Source of the DNA: an uncultured Opitutales bacterium
GTDB lineage: Bacteria; Verrucomicrobiota; Verrucomicrobiia; Opitutales; Intestinicryptomonadaceae
DNA: 11,023 nucleotides
NCBI GenBank assembly: GCA_900552245.1
Contig: URYY01000070.1
Span: 1 to 11,023 of the forward strand
Reading direction: 5' to 3'
The position numbers and the translations under genes are program-made. Of the stretch, positions 1 through 6,103 are shown piece after piece; position 1 is the first letter of the stretch; each line of letters begins with the position of its first letter. A model generated the notes under the pieces. The model worked only from the letters and a program-made list of their open reading frames with translations, was not told the DNA's origin and did not search any database.

Positions 1-305
1 AAGAGGAAAGCCCCGAGCAAAAATCGGAGAGAAAGTTTATCATAAAGAAACTCGTTTTTGAAGATGGCAACGTCGCCTTTATTTCAAAGGGAGAAAACTT
101 AACTCAAAAATTGCCCTCATTTACGCTTACTAACCTCGGCAGAGAAAATGGAGCAACATCCTCAGAGCTCATGGGCGAAGTTCTAGTTCAGCTCATCGAC
201 CAAGCGGTGCGAGCTACGGCGAAATCTGCGGTCGATATTTCTACAAAAGAGGGCGGAAATGCCGTAGATGCTATTTCTGATAAATTGAAAAATCTACTAA
301 AGTAA
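1..305 (+). CDS. C-terminal fragment of AsmA/DUF748-like protein
   Basis: The reading frame is open from base 3 to the TAA at 303-305, about 100 codons, with no in-frame stop before the window edge, so the 5' end lies outside. The visible part begins FIIKKLVFEDGNVAF, an alternating beta-strand pattern. It continues LPSFTLTNLGRENGATSSEL, followed by an amphipathic helix (LMGEVLVQLIDQAV) and a Lys-rich tail. A pattern of strand, 'LP.. L.NLG...G.T..EL' and helix is what I recall from the ends of exported AsmA/DUF748-like proteins in planctomycetes and verrucomicrobia, which act in envelope or lipid homeostasis. That family call rests on memory of the motif, not on an alignment. The TTG at 111 is internal and is not a credible start. 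The gene ends 16 bases before a strong terminator and converges on the sugar mutase gene. Confidence 0.55.
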   Translation, partial: EESPEQKSERKFIIKKLVFEDGNVAFISKGENLTQKLPSFTLTNLGRENGATSSELMGEVLVQLIDQAVRATAKSAVDISTKEGGNAVDAISDKLKNLLK

Positions 306-321
306 CTTAGATTAAAACTAT

Positions 322-359
322 AAAAAAGAAGCGGAGTAAAAACTCCGCTTCTTTTTTTT
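322..359. terminator. Bidirectional intrinsic terminator
   Basis: A perfect 10-bp stem, GAAGCGGAGT (328-337) with ACTCCGCTTC (342-351), closes an AAAA loop. It is followed by eight T on the plus strand (352-359) and preceded by six A (322-327), which read as a U-tract on the minus strand. It sits between two convergent genes (stops at 305 and 373), so it probably ends both transcripts. Confidence 0.92.
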
Positions 360-372
360 GCTTAAAAATTTG

Positions 373-2328
373 CTAAGCCCTAAAGGAGTTAAATATCTCT
401 TCCAAGGCGTCTAGCAATTTCTTTAAATTTTCCGCCGCATTTTGCTTTGCTTGCGGAAGCTCTTGAGCCGATTTCACAGCCTCTTTTGCAAAGGCGTAAA
501 ATTTAATCTTGGGCTCGGTACCGCTTGCTCTTATCGCAAATGAATATCCGTTTTCAAGCTTGTAAAAGAAGAAGCGCTCTCTCGGAATCTTGTCGCAATC
601 CGCATCAAATATGTCGTCTTTGTCAAAATTCATAACGCTTTGAACCTTCACTCCGCCCACTTGCGAAAGCGGAGACTCGTCGAGCTTTGCGAGGAAGTCC
701 CTTATGTAAACCGAGCCGCTTGCGCCCTCTTTGTATATATTGCGCAAGTCCTCGCGGAAATATCCGTTTTTAAGATATATCTCATCGAGGTATTCGCCCA
801 CGGATTTTCCCTGCTGCTTTAAGTAGGCAAACATTTCGCTAAACATTATGACTGCCGCGTTTGCGTCTTTATCGCGCACGGAATCCACCCCCAAAAAGCC
901 ATAGCTTTCCTCGCCGCCAAAGACAAAGAAAGTTGAGTGCTCCTGCAAGAGCTTAGCCTTTTCCAAGTACGGCAGCTTTCTGTAATCCAGACCTTTCACA
1001 GCCGACGTCAACTTTTCTTCGTACTTTTTAAGCTTTGCGCCTATCCATTTAAAGCCTGTGAGCGTATTGATGCACTTTATCCCGAAGGATTCCGCTATGG
1101 CGTCCTGCAGGGGGCTTGTTACAAAAGTCTTAATTATTGCGCAATTTTCGGGCTTAGTTATGATTCCAAGCTCAAGCATTCTGCTTATGCGGTAATAGGT
1201 CAAAAGCGAACCTATCATATTTCCCGTAAGAAGCGTCATATTTGAATCTGCGGCTCTGTAAGCCACTCCCATTCTGTCGGCGTCGGGATCCGTCGCCATA
1301 AGGCAATCCGACTTTGTGTCGTTTGCCAGGGAAATTGCCATCGCAAGAGTTTCCGGATACTCCGGATTGGGCTGCTTTACAGTCGGAAAGCGCGGATCCA
1401 TAATCATCTGCTCTTCGACAAGAATTGGGCTTAAGCCAAAATGTCTCATTATCCTCGGGCATAAAACGGCCCCGGTTCCGTGAACGGGCGTATAGACTAC
1501 TCTGGGTTTATTGGTGCTCATTGCACTTTTGTCTATAACGCAATCCTCTATGCTCTTTATGTAAGATTCTTCCAAAGATTTTTCCACATACAAAACTTTA
1601 GTTAGATTCTTAAACAAAAGCTCGCCAACTTGGCGCCAAGAAACTTCGTTTACGCAATTTACAATTCCCTCCGCATGGGGGCTCACTACCTGCGCTCCAT
1701 CGGAAAAGTAAACCTTGTAGCCGTTATCGGAAGCTGGATTGTGGCTTGCGGTAATCATAATCCCGGCCGTTGACTTAGACTCAATGACGGTGTAAGAGAG
1801 CTGCGGAGTAGAGCGCGGCCCGTCGAAAATTCTCACAATTCCGCCCAAGCTCGACCATACGCTTGCAGCAAGCTCGCAAAAATGCTTTGAGAAGTGCCTT
1901 ACATCGTAAGCTATTACAAGGGAGGGCGCTCCAAGATTCTTCTTTGAGCACCAAGACTTGCAGTAGTTGAAAAGCCCAACAGTGGCGCGAATTAGGTTAA
2001 AGTCATTCATATTTGCAAAACCCACAGCCGCGTGCTCCGGTGTGCCCTGCTCCGAAATTCTACCTTGCTCAAATGAAGTCGGAACCTTTGCTATGGTCTT
2101 GCCGCGCATTCCGCCTGTGCCGAATGCCAAGAGCTTGTAAAACCTGTCGTTAATATCGGTGTACTGGCCCTTTTCAAGCAGCTCCAATATGCTGTCTAAG
2201 GCCCATTCGGGCAAAAAATCGGCGTCTAGCCATTCCCGCAAATTGCCCTCGGCCGATTCCATAATTGCCCCTTTCGGGACATTCTTAAGTGCGCCCAATA
2301 TTTTTTGTATGGTAGAATTCTTTGTCAT
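373..2328 (-). CDS. Phospho-sugar mutase (phosphoglucomutase/phosphomannomutase, PGM2-like)
   Basis: Member of the alpha-D-phosphohexomutase superfamily, which interconverts sugar 1- and 6-phosphates in the cytoplasm through a phosphoserine. All four signature loops are visible in the 651-residue protein: FGTGGMRG at about 69-76; the catalytic serine loop TASHNP at 193-198 (Ser195); the metal loop DPDADR at 347-352; the sugar-specificity loop GGEES at 471-475. The phosphate loop RASGTEPK is at 600-607. The length and the N-terminal extension before FGTGG fit the PGM2/PgcA subgroup. Substrate (glucose, mannose or pentose phosphate) cannot be fixed from sequence. The ATG at 2328 is preferred; a TTG at 2340 would add four residues. 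Neither has a Shine-Dalgarno sequence. The gene lies 82 bases downstream of the phage-like block on the same strand and is probably transcribed separately, because a hairpin lies between them. Confidence 0.93.
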   Translation of the reverse strand: MTKNSTIQKILGALKNVPKGAIMESAEGNLREWLDADFLPEWALDSILELLEKGQYTDINDRFYKLLAFGTGGMRGKTIAKVPTSFEQGRISEQGTPEHAAVGFANMNDFNLIRATVGLFNYCKSWCSKKNLGAPSLVIAYDVRHFSKHFCELAASVWSSLGGIVRIFDGPRSTPQLSYTVIESKSTAGIMITASHNPASDNGYKVYFSDGAQVVSPHAEGIVNCVNEVSWRQVGELLFKNLTKVLYVEKSLEESYIKSIEDCVIDKSAMSTNKPRVVYTPVHGTGAVLCPRIMRHFGLSPILVEEQMIMDPRFPTVKQPNPEYPETLAMAISLANDTKSDCLMATDPDADRMGVAYRAADSNMTLLTGNMIGSLLTYYRISRMLELGIITKPENCAIIKTFVTSPLQDAIAESFGIKCINTLTGFKWIGAKLKKYEEKLTSAVKGLDYRKLPYLEKAKLLQEHSTFFVFGGEESYGFLGVDSVRDKDANAAVIMFSEMFAYLKQQGKSVGEYLDEIYLKNGYFREDLRNIYKEGASGSVYIRDFLAKLDESPLSQVGGVKVQSVMNFDKDDIFDADCDKIPRERFFFYKLENGYSFAIRASGTEPKIKFYAFAKEAVKSAQELPQAKQNAAENLKKLLDALEEIFNSFRA

Positions 2329-2342
2329 AATAGTTTGCAATA

Positions 2343-2370
2343 GAAATAAAAACGCTCTTTGAGCATTTAT
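2343..2370 (-). terminator. Weak intrinsic terminator after packaging block
   Basis: Read on the minus strand, AATGCTC pairs with GAGCGTT (2361-2367 with 2351-2357, one G-T wobble) around an AAA loop. A TTTATTTC tract follows (2350-2343). It lies after the restored stop of the terminase gene (2411) and just before the mutase start, so it could end the packaging-block transcript. The stem is short and the U-tract is interrupted, so some read-through into the mutase gene is plausible. Confidence 0.45.
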
Positions 2371-2410
2371 TTTGCTTTGTAAAAGTCAAACAAATTAAAA
2401 AGGCGCAGGC

Positions 2411-2563
2411 TCACCACATTATGCGCTTCTGATTTTTTTGAATAAGCTCTATTGCTCCGCCCGCTCCGTGTGCCGCCCTATTTGCAAGCGCCAAAGCCCA
2501 GAAGCGGTCCGAATGTCCGTCTTTTGTGGATTCCGCGACAAAGCGCACTCCGCCAAGCAGGCT
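2411..2563 (-). other. Displaced C-terminus of the large terminase (+1 frame)
   Basis: In the +1 frame relative to the upstream terminase, codons from 2563 down to the TGA at 2413-2411 encode 50 residues. They start SLLGGVRFVAEST, continue KDGHSDRFWALALANRA and end QKRIMW. 'GH(A/S)DRFWALALA' is the conserved end of Mu gp28-type terminases and carries the third metal-binding Asp of the RNase H-like nuclease. An in-frame TAA at 2572-2570 closes this frame upstream, and it has no start codon of its own. It is therefore the broken-off end of the neighbouring gene, not a separate gene. Removing one base around 2564 rejoins the two parts into a protein of about 446 residues. Confidence 0.85.
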
Positions 2564-3752
2564 GCTTCTTTACTCCGCGCAAATCCGCAAATATCTCGCT
2601 ATCGCCGGGGATTCTTATTTTACAGTCCTCAAAACGCGTTTTTAGCGGATACGCAAGCTCCTCCTTGCTAGACAGAGTAAAGCTCACACCCTCTATGCGA
2701 GATTCTCCAAATCGCTCCGAGGCCCTCTCTGCAAACTGCCTACCTATTCCCGTTTGGTCTATGCACACGCGCCTCAGTTTAGGATTTTTAAGGAATGAAA
2801 AAAGCTCCAACTCCTGCTCTGAAAACTTTGCATTTTGAAATGTTTTTACGGCGCGCGTATAAAGCGTATCTCCCAACTTCTCCAAAAGCCAAAATACGCT
2901 CAAATCCTTCGCCCTGCCAACATCTATGCCCATATACAAATCTCCGCCCGAAATTTTACGCCAATTCTCATCGTCTTTATAGGCGCAGGCAAGCAGGCTA
3001 TCGTAGCTTAGGAATGAACTGGAGTCGTCAAATGGCTCGCACATATACTCCTGCATAAAGCTAGAGTAGTCGGCGCAGGAATTTTTGATGTAGTCAAAGT
3101 AAGCCCCCTCGTCCATTTCAAAAATTGGAGATTTCTCGCCCACCGCAGTCTTGAGCTTTTTTAAAAAACCCTGTTCCAAGGCGTCCTGAAGGGTTACTCT
3201 ATGTAGTGAAATATGCTTGGGGTTTCCCTTGTATCTGACCTCCTCTATTAGCTTATTAAAAAAATTTTCCCGACCTCTGTGAGTTGATATTATCTCTAAA
3301 GAGCCTCCCCAAGTAATGCCCGGATACGCGATAGAATAGAGCTTTTTGGGGTCAGGATGCAGGGCAAATTCGTCGAGAATTCTCGCCCCTCTTTTCCCCG
3401 CTTGCGCGTCCGGATTTGAAGATAGAGAATTTATGCGCGTATTGTTTGCAAAGGCCAATACTTTAGAGGAGCTTGAATCCTCCCTGCAGATATCCCCGCC
3501 ACTTAACTCGCAAACTGCGACGTTTAAAATTTTTGCAAACTTCTTGCAGTCCTCGATAAATAGCTTTGCCTGAGTGTCGTCCCGCGAGCTCACCCAGGAA
3601 TCGAGTTTTGCCGACGAAAGCGAATGCCTTCTTACAAGCGAATAAGCCGCCGTCCAGCTCATTCCAATTTGCCTGGACTTCTCCATGATTTTAATTCGCG
3701 AATTATCGAGTATCCACTTCTTTTGGTATGGTAAAAAAAAATCCTCACACAT
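2478..3752 (-). CDS. Phage Mu gp28-like terminase large subunit, frameshifted near its C-terminus
   Basis: Large terminases are the ATP-driven motor and nuclease that cut phage DNA and pump it into the prohead. The ATPase half shows the deviant Walker A EKSRQIGMSW (24-33), the Walker B strand RILDEFA (124-130, Asp127/Glu128) and coupling motif ISTHRG (155-160). The nuclease half shows MGIDVGRAKDLSV (Asp277) and VCIDQTGIGRQF (Asp332). After residue about 396 (DLRGVKK) the frame runs into an unrelated tail, QPAWRSALCRGIHK and onward, ending at 2478. The conserved GHSDRFWALALA end lies in the +1 frame. As encoded, the protein lacks the third nuclease Asp and is probably inactive in cleavage. The ATG at 3752 lies 6 bases after the stop of the small-terminase-like gene, implying coupled translation. 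The ATPase part could still fold. Confidence 0.88.
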   Translation of the reverse strand: MCEDFFLPYQKKWILDNSRIKIMEKSRQIGMSWTAAYSLVRRHSLSSAKLDSWVSSRDDTQAKLFIEDCKKFAKILNVAVCELSGGDICREDSSSSKVLAFANNTRINSLSSNPDAQAGKRGARILDEFALHPDPKKLYSIAYPGITWGGSLEIISTHRGRENFFNKLIEEVRYKGNPKHISLHRVTLQDALEQGFLKKLKTAVGEKSPIFEMDEGAYFDYIKNSCADYSSFMQEYMCEPFDDSSSFLSYDSLLACAYKDDENWRKISGGDLYMGIDVGRAKDLSVFWLLEKLGDTLYTRAVKTFQNAKFSEQELELFSFLKNPKLRRVCIDQTGIGRQFAERASERFGESRIEGVSFTLSSKEELAYPLKTRFEDCKIRIPGDSEIFADLRGVKKQPAWRSALCRGIHKRRTFGPLLGFGACK

Positions 3753-3758
3753 ATAGTT

Positions 3759-4127
3759 TTAAAGCAGTTTTAACATTTGCTCTATCCGCCTTACTCCCTC
3801 CTCGCTCAAACCGCTTTCAGGGCTCTTGGCTTGCTCGGCCGCTTTTGTCGAAAGGCTCTTAATTTCGCCTGAGGCAAGCTTTTGTATTACCCCCGCCAAA
3901 GTGTTTAGCTCCGAAAGTTCCAAGCCCTTCGACGCATTTTTTGCAAAAAAATCAAACAGCAATTCCCAAGCCACGGAAACTGCGGCCTCTGCCATTCGCC
4001 CTTCTTGCGAATATTTTTCAATAGTTTCTGCCGTGCGCCTGCGGGCGGCATTTAGCTTCTTTAAGTGGGCGTAGAATTTTGGACTTACAGCCCTCGACTC
4101 AAGATTTTCAGATTTTGCCCTTGCCAT
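3759..4127 (-). CDS. Mu gp27-like protein (DUF3486-type, putative small terminase)
   Basis: A 122-residue, largely helical and charged protein. It starts MARAKSENLESRAVSP and has a basic stretch KKLNAARRRTAE around residues 23-36. The C-terminal half is helical and ends GVRRIEQMLKLL. There is no transmembrane segment or enzyme motif. In Mu-like phages the gene directly before the gp28 terminase is gp27 (DUF3486), thought to be the small terminase that recognises DNA. Size, composition and position fit, but I assign it mainly by synteny. The ATG at 4127 directly abuts the TAG of the upstream gene (TAGATG), and the stop lies 6 bases before the large terminase start, so these genes are translationally coupled. 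Confidence 0.6.
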   Translation of the reverse strand: MARAKSENLESRAVSPKFYAHLKKLNAARRRTAETIEKYSQEGRMAEAAVSVAWELLFDFFAKNASKGLELSELNTLAGVIQKLASGEIKSLSTKAAEQAKSPESGLSEEGVRRIEQMLKLL

Positions 4128-4394
4128 CTAAAAGCCCTCGCCCTCCAAGTAGTCTATTCCCTTTGCGCTTATCTTAATTCGCTTCAATCCTCGGCTCAAC
4201 TCGGAATTTCCAAGAGTTAAAAACCCCCTCTCAGACAAATATTCAACTTCGCGCAAAAGGCGATTTTCATCGCAGGATATACCACCAATCCTTATCCCTT
4301 GCATAAGCATTTGTGCGGTCATGGAGGCGGGGTAAGAGGCGTTTAACTGCAAGAGTATGCAGTTTCTTAGCATCTGTTTTTTTAAAGCGCTCAT
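4128..4394 (-). CDS. Mu gp26-like winged-helix phage protein
   Basis: An 88-residue protein from the ATG at 4394, which overlaps the upstream stop (TAATG), so coupled translation decides the start. An in-frame ATG at 4454 would lie inside the preceding gene and adds a non-conserved extension. The sequence has a winged-helix layout: helices around CILLQLNASYPASMTAQML, a recognition-helix region ENRLLREVEYLSERGF (about 43-58), a beta wing (LKRIKISAKG) and the end IDYLEGEGF. 'Tyr-Leu..(R/K)Gf....(L/I)(T/S)A.GID.L.G' is the form I know for Mu gp26-type proteins that sit between gp25 and gp27. Its role in phage is unclear. AAAGGGG about 10 bases upstream is a plausible ribosome site, unlike most genes in the window. 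Confidence 0.62.
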   Translation of the reverse strand: MSALKKQMLRNCILLQLNASYPASMTAQMLMQGIRIGGISCDENRLLREVEYLSERGFLTLGNSELSRGLKRIKISAKGIDYLEGEGF

Positions 4395-4804
4395 TAGTGT
4401 TGCCCCTTTGATGATTTTATTGCGAGTTTGTCGGTCTTTAAGGTAAGTTCGCAAATTCTTTGGTTTGCAAGTTGGCTTTGCGCTACAAGGGCGCTTATGC
4501 TCTGGGCATTTTTACTTATTAGCTCCCGCATCTCCGCGAGGCTTGCCGAATGCTGGCGCTGTATTGAGCGAGTGTCCTCCCTGATTTCGGCGCGCAAATT
4601 GCGCAAGTCTTGAGTGGCCTGGGCGATTGTGCGCATAAATTCGCTTCTCACTTTTTCGAGATGCGAATGCGTTACGTATGCGAGATTCGGGTCCCGCACG
4701 GCTTCATGTATGGCGCGTATCTTGAGCGCAAGGTAGTAAGCACCTAAAATAGAGCTTAAGACCAAGAGCCCAGCGCCTATTGTCTGTGAGTATTCAAAGT
4801 TCAT
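4394..4804 (-). CDS. Mu gp25-like (DUF2730-type) membrane-anchored coiled-coil protein
   Basis: A 136-residue protein with one N-terminal membrane segment (about residues 9-28, TIGAGLLVLSSILGAYYLAL). A long, charged, Gln/Arg/Glu-rich helix follows (about 47-128) with heptad-like spacing, as expected of a coiled coil; the end is hydrophilic. This matches the architecture of DUF2730 proteins (Mu gp25), which head the gp25-gp28 cluster in Mu-like phages. A spanin-like lysis protein has a similar outline and cannot be excluded. It is the first gene of the block. The ATG at 4804 lies 6 bases after a consensus -10 box, so no ribosome-binding site is possible on the predicted transcript. Its TAA overlaps the next ATG. 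Confidence 0.58.
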   Translation of the reverse strand: MNFEYSQTIGAGLLVLSSILGAYYLALKIRAIHEAVRDPNLAYVTHSHLEKVRSEFMRTIAQATQDLRNLRAEIREDTRSIQRQHSASLAEMRELISKNAQSISALVAQSQLANQRICELTLKTDKLAIKSSKGQH

Positions 4805-4810
4805 TCAACT

Positions 4811-4839
4811 ATTATATAATATTATTTTATAATAGTCAA
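4811..4839 (-). promoter_or_regulatory. Near-consensus sigma70 promoter of packaging block (leaderless)
   Basis: On the minus strand, TTGACT (4839-4834) is followed by exactly 17 bases and a perfect TATAAT (4816-4811). Six bases (AGTTGA) separate the -10 from the ATG at 4804. With transcription starting about 7 bases after the -10, the transcript would begin at the A of the start codon, giving a leaderless message. The spacer is entirely A/T. Confidence 0.8.
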
Positions 4840-4846
4840 ACTTACT

Positions 4847-4888
4847 TTTGAATCTCTTTGCCAAGTTTGAACTATTTGAGATATTTGA
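4847..4888. repeat. Phased TTTGA repeats upstream of the packaging-block promoter
   Basis: TTTGA occurs at 4847, 4866, 4875 and 4884, with a TTTGC variant at 4857. Steps are 10, 9, 9 and 9 bases, about one helical turn. On the transcribed minus strand these read TCAAA and lie directly upstream of the -35 box. The arrangement suits a phased regulator-binding array or a bent upstream element. The role is inferred. Confidence 0.5.
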
Positions 4889-4900
4889 AAGTATGCACGC

Positions 4901-4936
4901 AAAAAAAACGGCGACATATCGAGTATGCTCGCCGTT
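4901..4936 (-). terminator. Intrinsic terminator of the outer-membrane protein gene
   Basis: AACGGCGA (4907-4914) pairs with TCGCCGTT (4929-4936). The stem is extended inward by CATA/TATG (4915-4918 with 4924-4927), with one bulged base and a 5-base loop. On the minus strand it is followed by an unbroken run of T (4908-4901), a strong terminator 28 bases after the stop codon at 4965. Confidence 0.92.
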
Positions 4937-4964
4937 AAGTAAAATTTGGAATCTTAAGTTCAAA

Positions 4965-6008
4965 TCATTTAAATGGAATTTCAAAGCCCAATAGTATGCG
5001 CTGCTCAGTCTTCTGAGCTTCGGAACTGTTTATTGCGTCATAGCTGTAGGTATAGCGCGCAGTCAGATTAAATACGTCGCTTAGCTTGAAGACTACGCCT
5101 ATTCCGAAAACAGCGTTATATTGGTGGACGTTTAAAACGTTCTCGCCCAAATAGAAATTCTGCTCAAGCCTCGCGTATTCGTGAAAATCCCAAGCCAAGT
5201 CTTGATTGAAAGTAACAAGAGCCGCCCAGTGATTGTCGTAATCGTAGGCGTTTATGTAGCGCACGGCAGGACCTATTGCGAAGTTTATGACCATTTTTTC
5301 GTCCAGAAGTTTGATTGTCCGGCCTATGCCTACCATTTCGTCAACCTGGTCTTTTATTCCCTTTATGGTATCGACCCCGTACGAGAGGCCGTTTGTCAGA
5401 TACCAGGTATTCTCAACCTCAAAGTAGCGCTTGTAATCCGTTGTAATTCCGTACTTGTCAACAGTGGAATTTTTTATTCCATTTTCCGGAGTTTCGGCGG
5501 CGTATTCGTAGTAGGCGTGGAACTTGAAGTCGTTTAGTTCGTCCCAAGCGGTGTGCCCGTCAAAGGCAAAGGTGTAGGATATGGTCTTGGAAGAAGTATT
5601 TTTGTAGTCCAAGCCACCCTTAAAGACAAAGTCCCAATTTTCGGGAACGTGCTCGTGCACAAAATTTTTGTAGGCTTCAACCCAGCCCTCATTGCCGTCG
5701 AGCTCTGCTTTGGTAAGGTCTTCCTCATTTTTTTCAGGCTCGTTCTTTGCGGCTTCAGGCTGTACCGAATTATCGGCCAAGACTTTATCTTTAGCTTCGT
5801 TTTCTAAACCCTCTATAGATACAACCTGATCCTTCGGAAGCTTTATCGTGCCAAATGCCGTTTTTAGGTATACGTCATCAATGCCCCTTGCGACGATTTC
5901 CCCGCTTATTCTGTCTCCATTTTTTAGGTTAAACACCTCAGCTAGCGCAAATTGAGAAAGCGCAGCCGAGCTCGCAAGAAATGCGCCGACTAGTTTTAAT
6001 ATTTTCAT
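4965..6008 (-). CDS. DUF481-like outer-membrane beta-barrel protein with N-terminal Sm-like domain
   Basis: An exported protein of 347 residues. The start at 6008 is chosen because it puts a clean signal peptide first: MKILK, a hydrophobic core, then ALA before EVF (cleavage about residue 23). The in-frame ATG at 6053 would add a basic leader in front of it. Residues 24-66 (EVFNLKNGDRISGEIV to KDQVVSIEG) form a small beta domain of the 'NGD..G.I....L.T..G.I..P...I..I' type, often found ahead of such barrels in verrucomicrobia and planctomycetes. An acidic linker follows (about 70-108). The rest has alternating aromatic beta-strands and ends GFEIPFK, as expected of a DUF481/YdiY-like outer-membrane barrel. 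The function in this organism is unknown; salt- or stress-related roles are reported for the family. It is divergent from the HpnH gene. Confidence 0.82.
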   Translation of the reverse strand: MKILKLVGAFLASSAALSQFALAEVFNLKNGDRISGEIVARGIDDVYLKTAFGTIKLPKDQVVSIEGLENEAKDKVLADNSVQPEAAKNEPEKNEEDLTKAELDGNEGWVEAYKNFVHEHVPENWDFVFKGGLDYKNTSSKTISYTFAFDGHTAWDELNDFKFHAYYEYAAETPENGIKNSTVDKYGITTDYKRYFEVENTWYLTNGLSYGVDTIKGIKDQVDEMVGIGRTIKLLDEKMVINFAIGPAVRYINAYDYDNHWAALVTFNQDLAWDFHEYARLEQNFYLGENVLNVHQYNAVFGIGVVFKLSDVFNLTARYTYSYDAINSSEAQKTEQRILLGFEIPFK

Positions 6009-6032
6009 ATACAAAGTCGGGTTTAATTTTAA

Positions 6033-6050
6033 TTTGCAAGTTTTTGCAAG
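6033..6050. repeat. Tandem TTTGCAAG repeat in divergent intergenic region
   Basis: TTTGCAAG occurs at 6033-6040 and again at 6043-6050, exactly 10 bases apart. Each contains the palindrome TTGCAA. It lies 25-42 bases upstream of the outer-membrane protein start and 54 bases upstream of the HpnH start, where a regulator could act on either gene. I found no convincing -35/-10 pair nearby; TATAGT at 6081-6086 is a possible -10 for HpnH. Confidence 0.35.
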
Positions 6051-6103
6051 CATTAAAAAAAAAGATTGAAAGATTTAAGATATAGTACAGTCTTGAGCGG
6101 ATT

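Noticed and set aside
2549..2570. Programmed +1 frameshift in the terminase
   Set aside because: No known slippery motif (such as a CCC-U or CUU-UGA type shift site) or downstream stimulator is visible. Mu-like large terminases are not known to need one, so a mutation or assembly indel is simpler.
2438..2838. Plus-strand open frames of 77 and 128 codons opposite the terminase 3' end
   Set aside because: They lie antisense to strongly conserved terminase motifs, including the displaced GHSDRFWALALA end. Their composition (Pro/Arg/Ser/Cys-rich) is typical of shadow frames.
5181..5537. Plus-strand frame of 118 codons inside the outer-membrane protein gene
   Set aside because: It is antisense to a gene with a clear signal peptide and barrel strands. 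Its Val-rich sequence is the reverse reading of Tyr/Asn/Asp codons.
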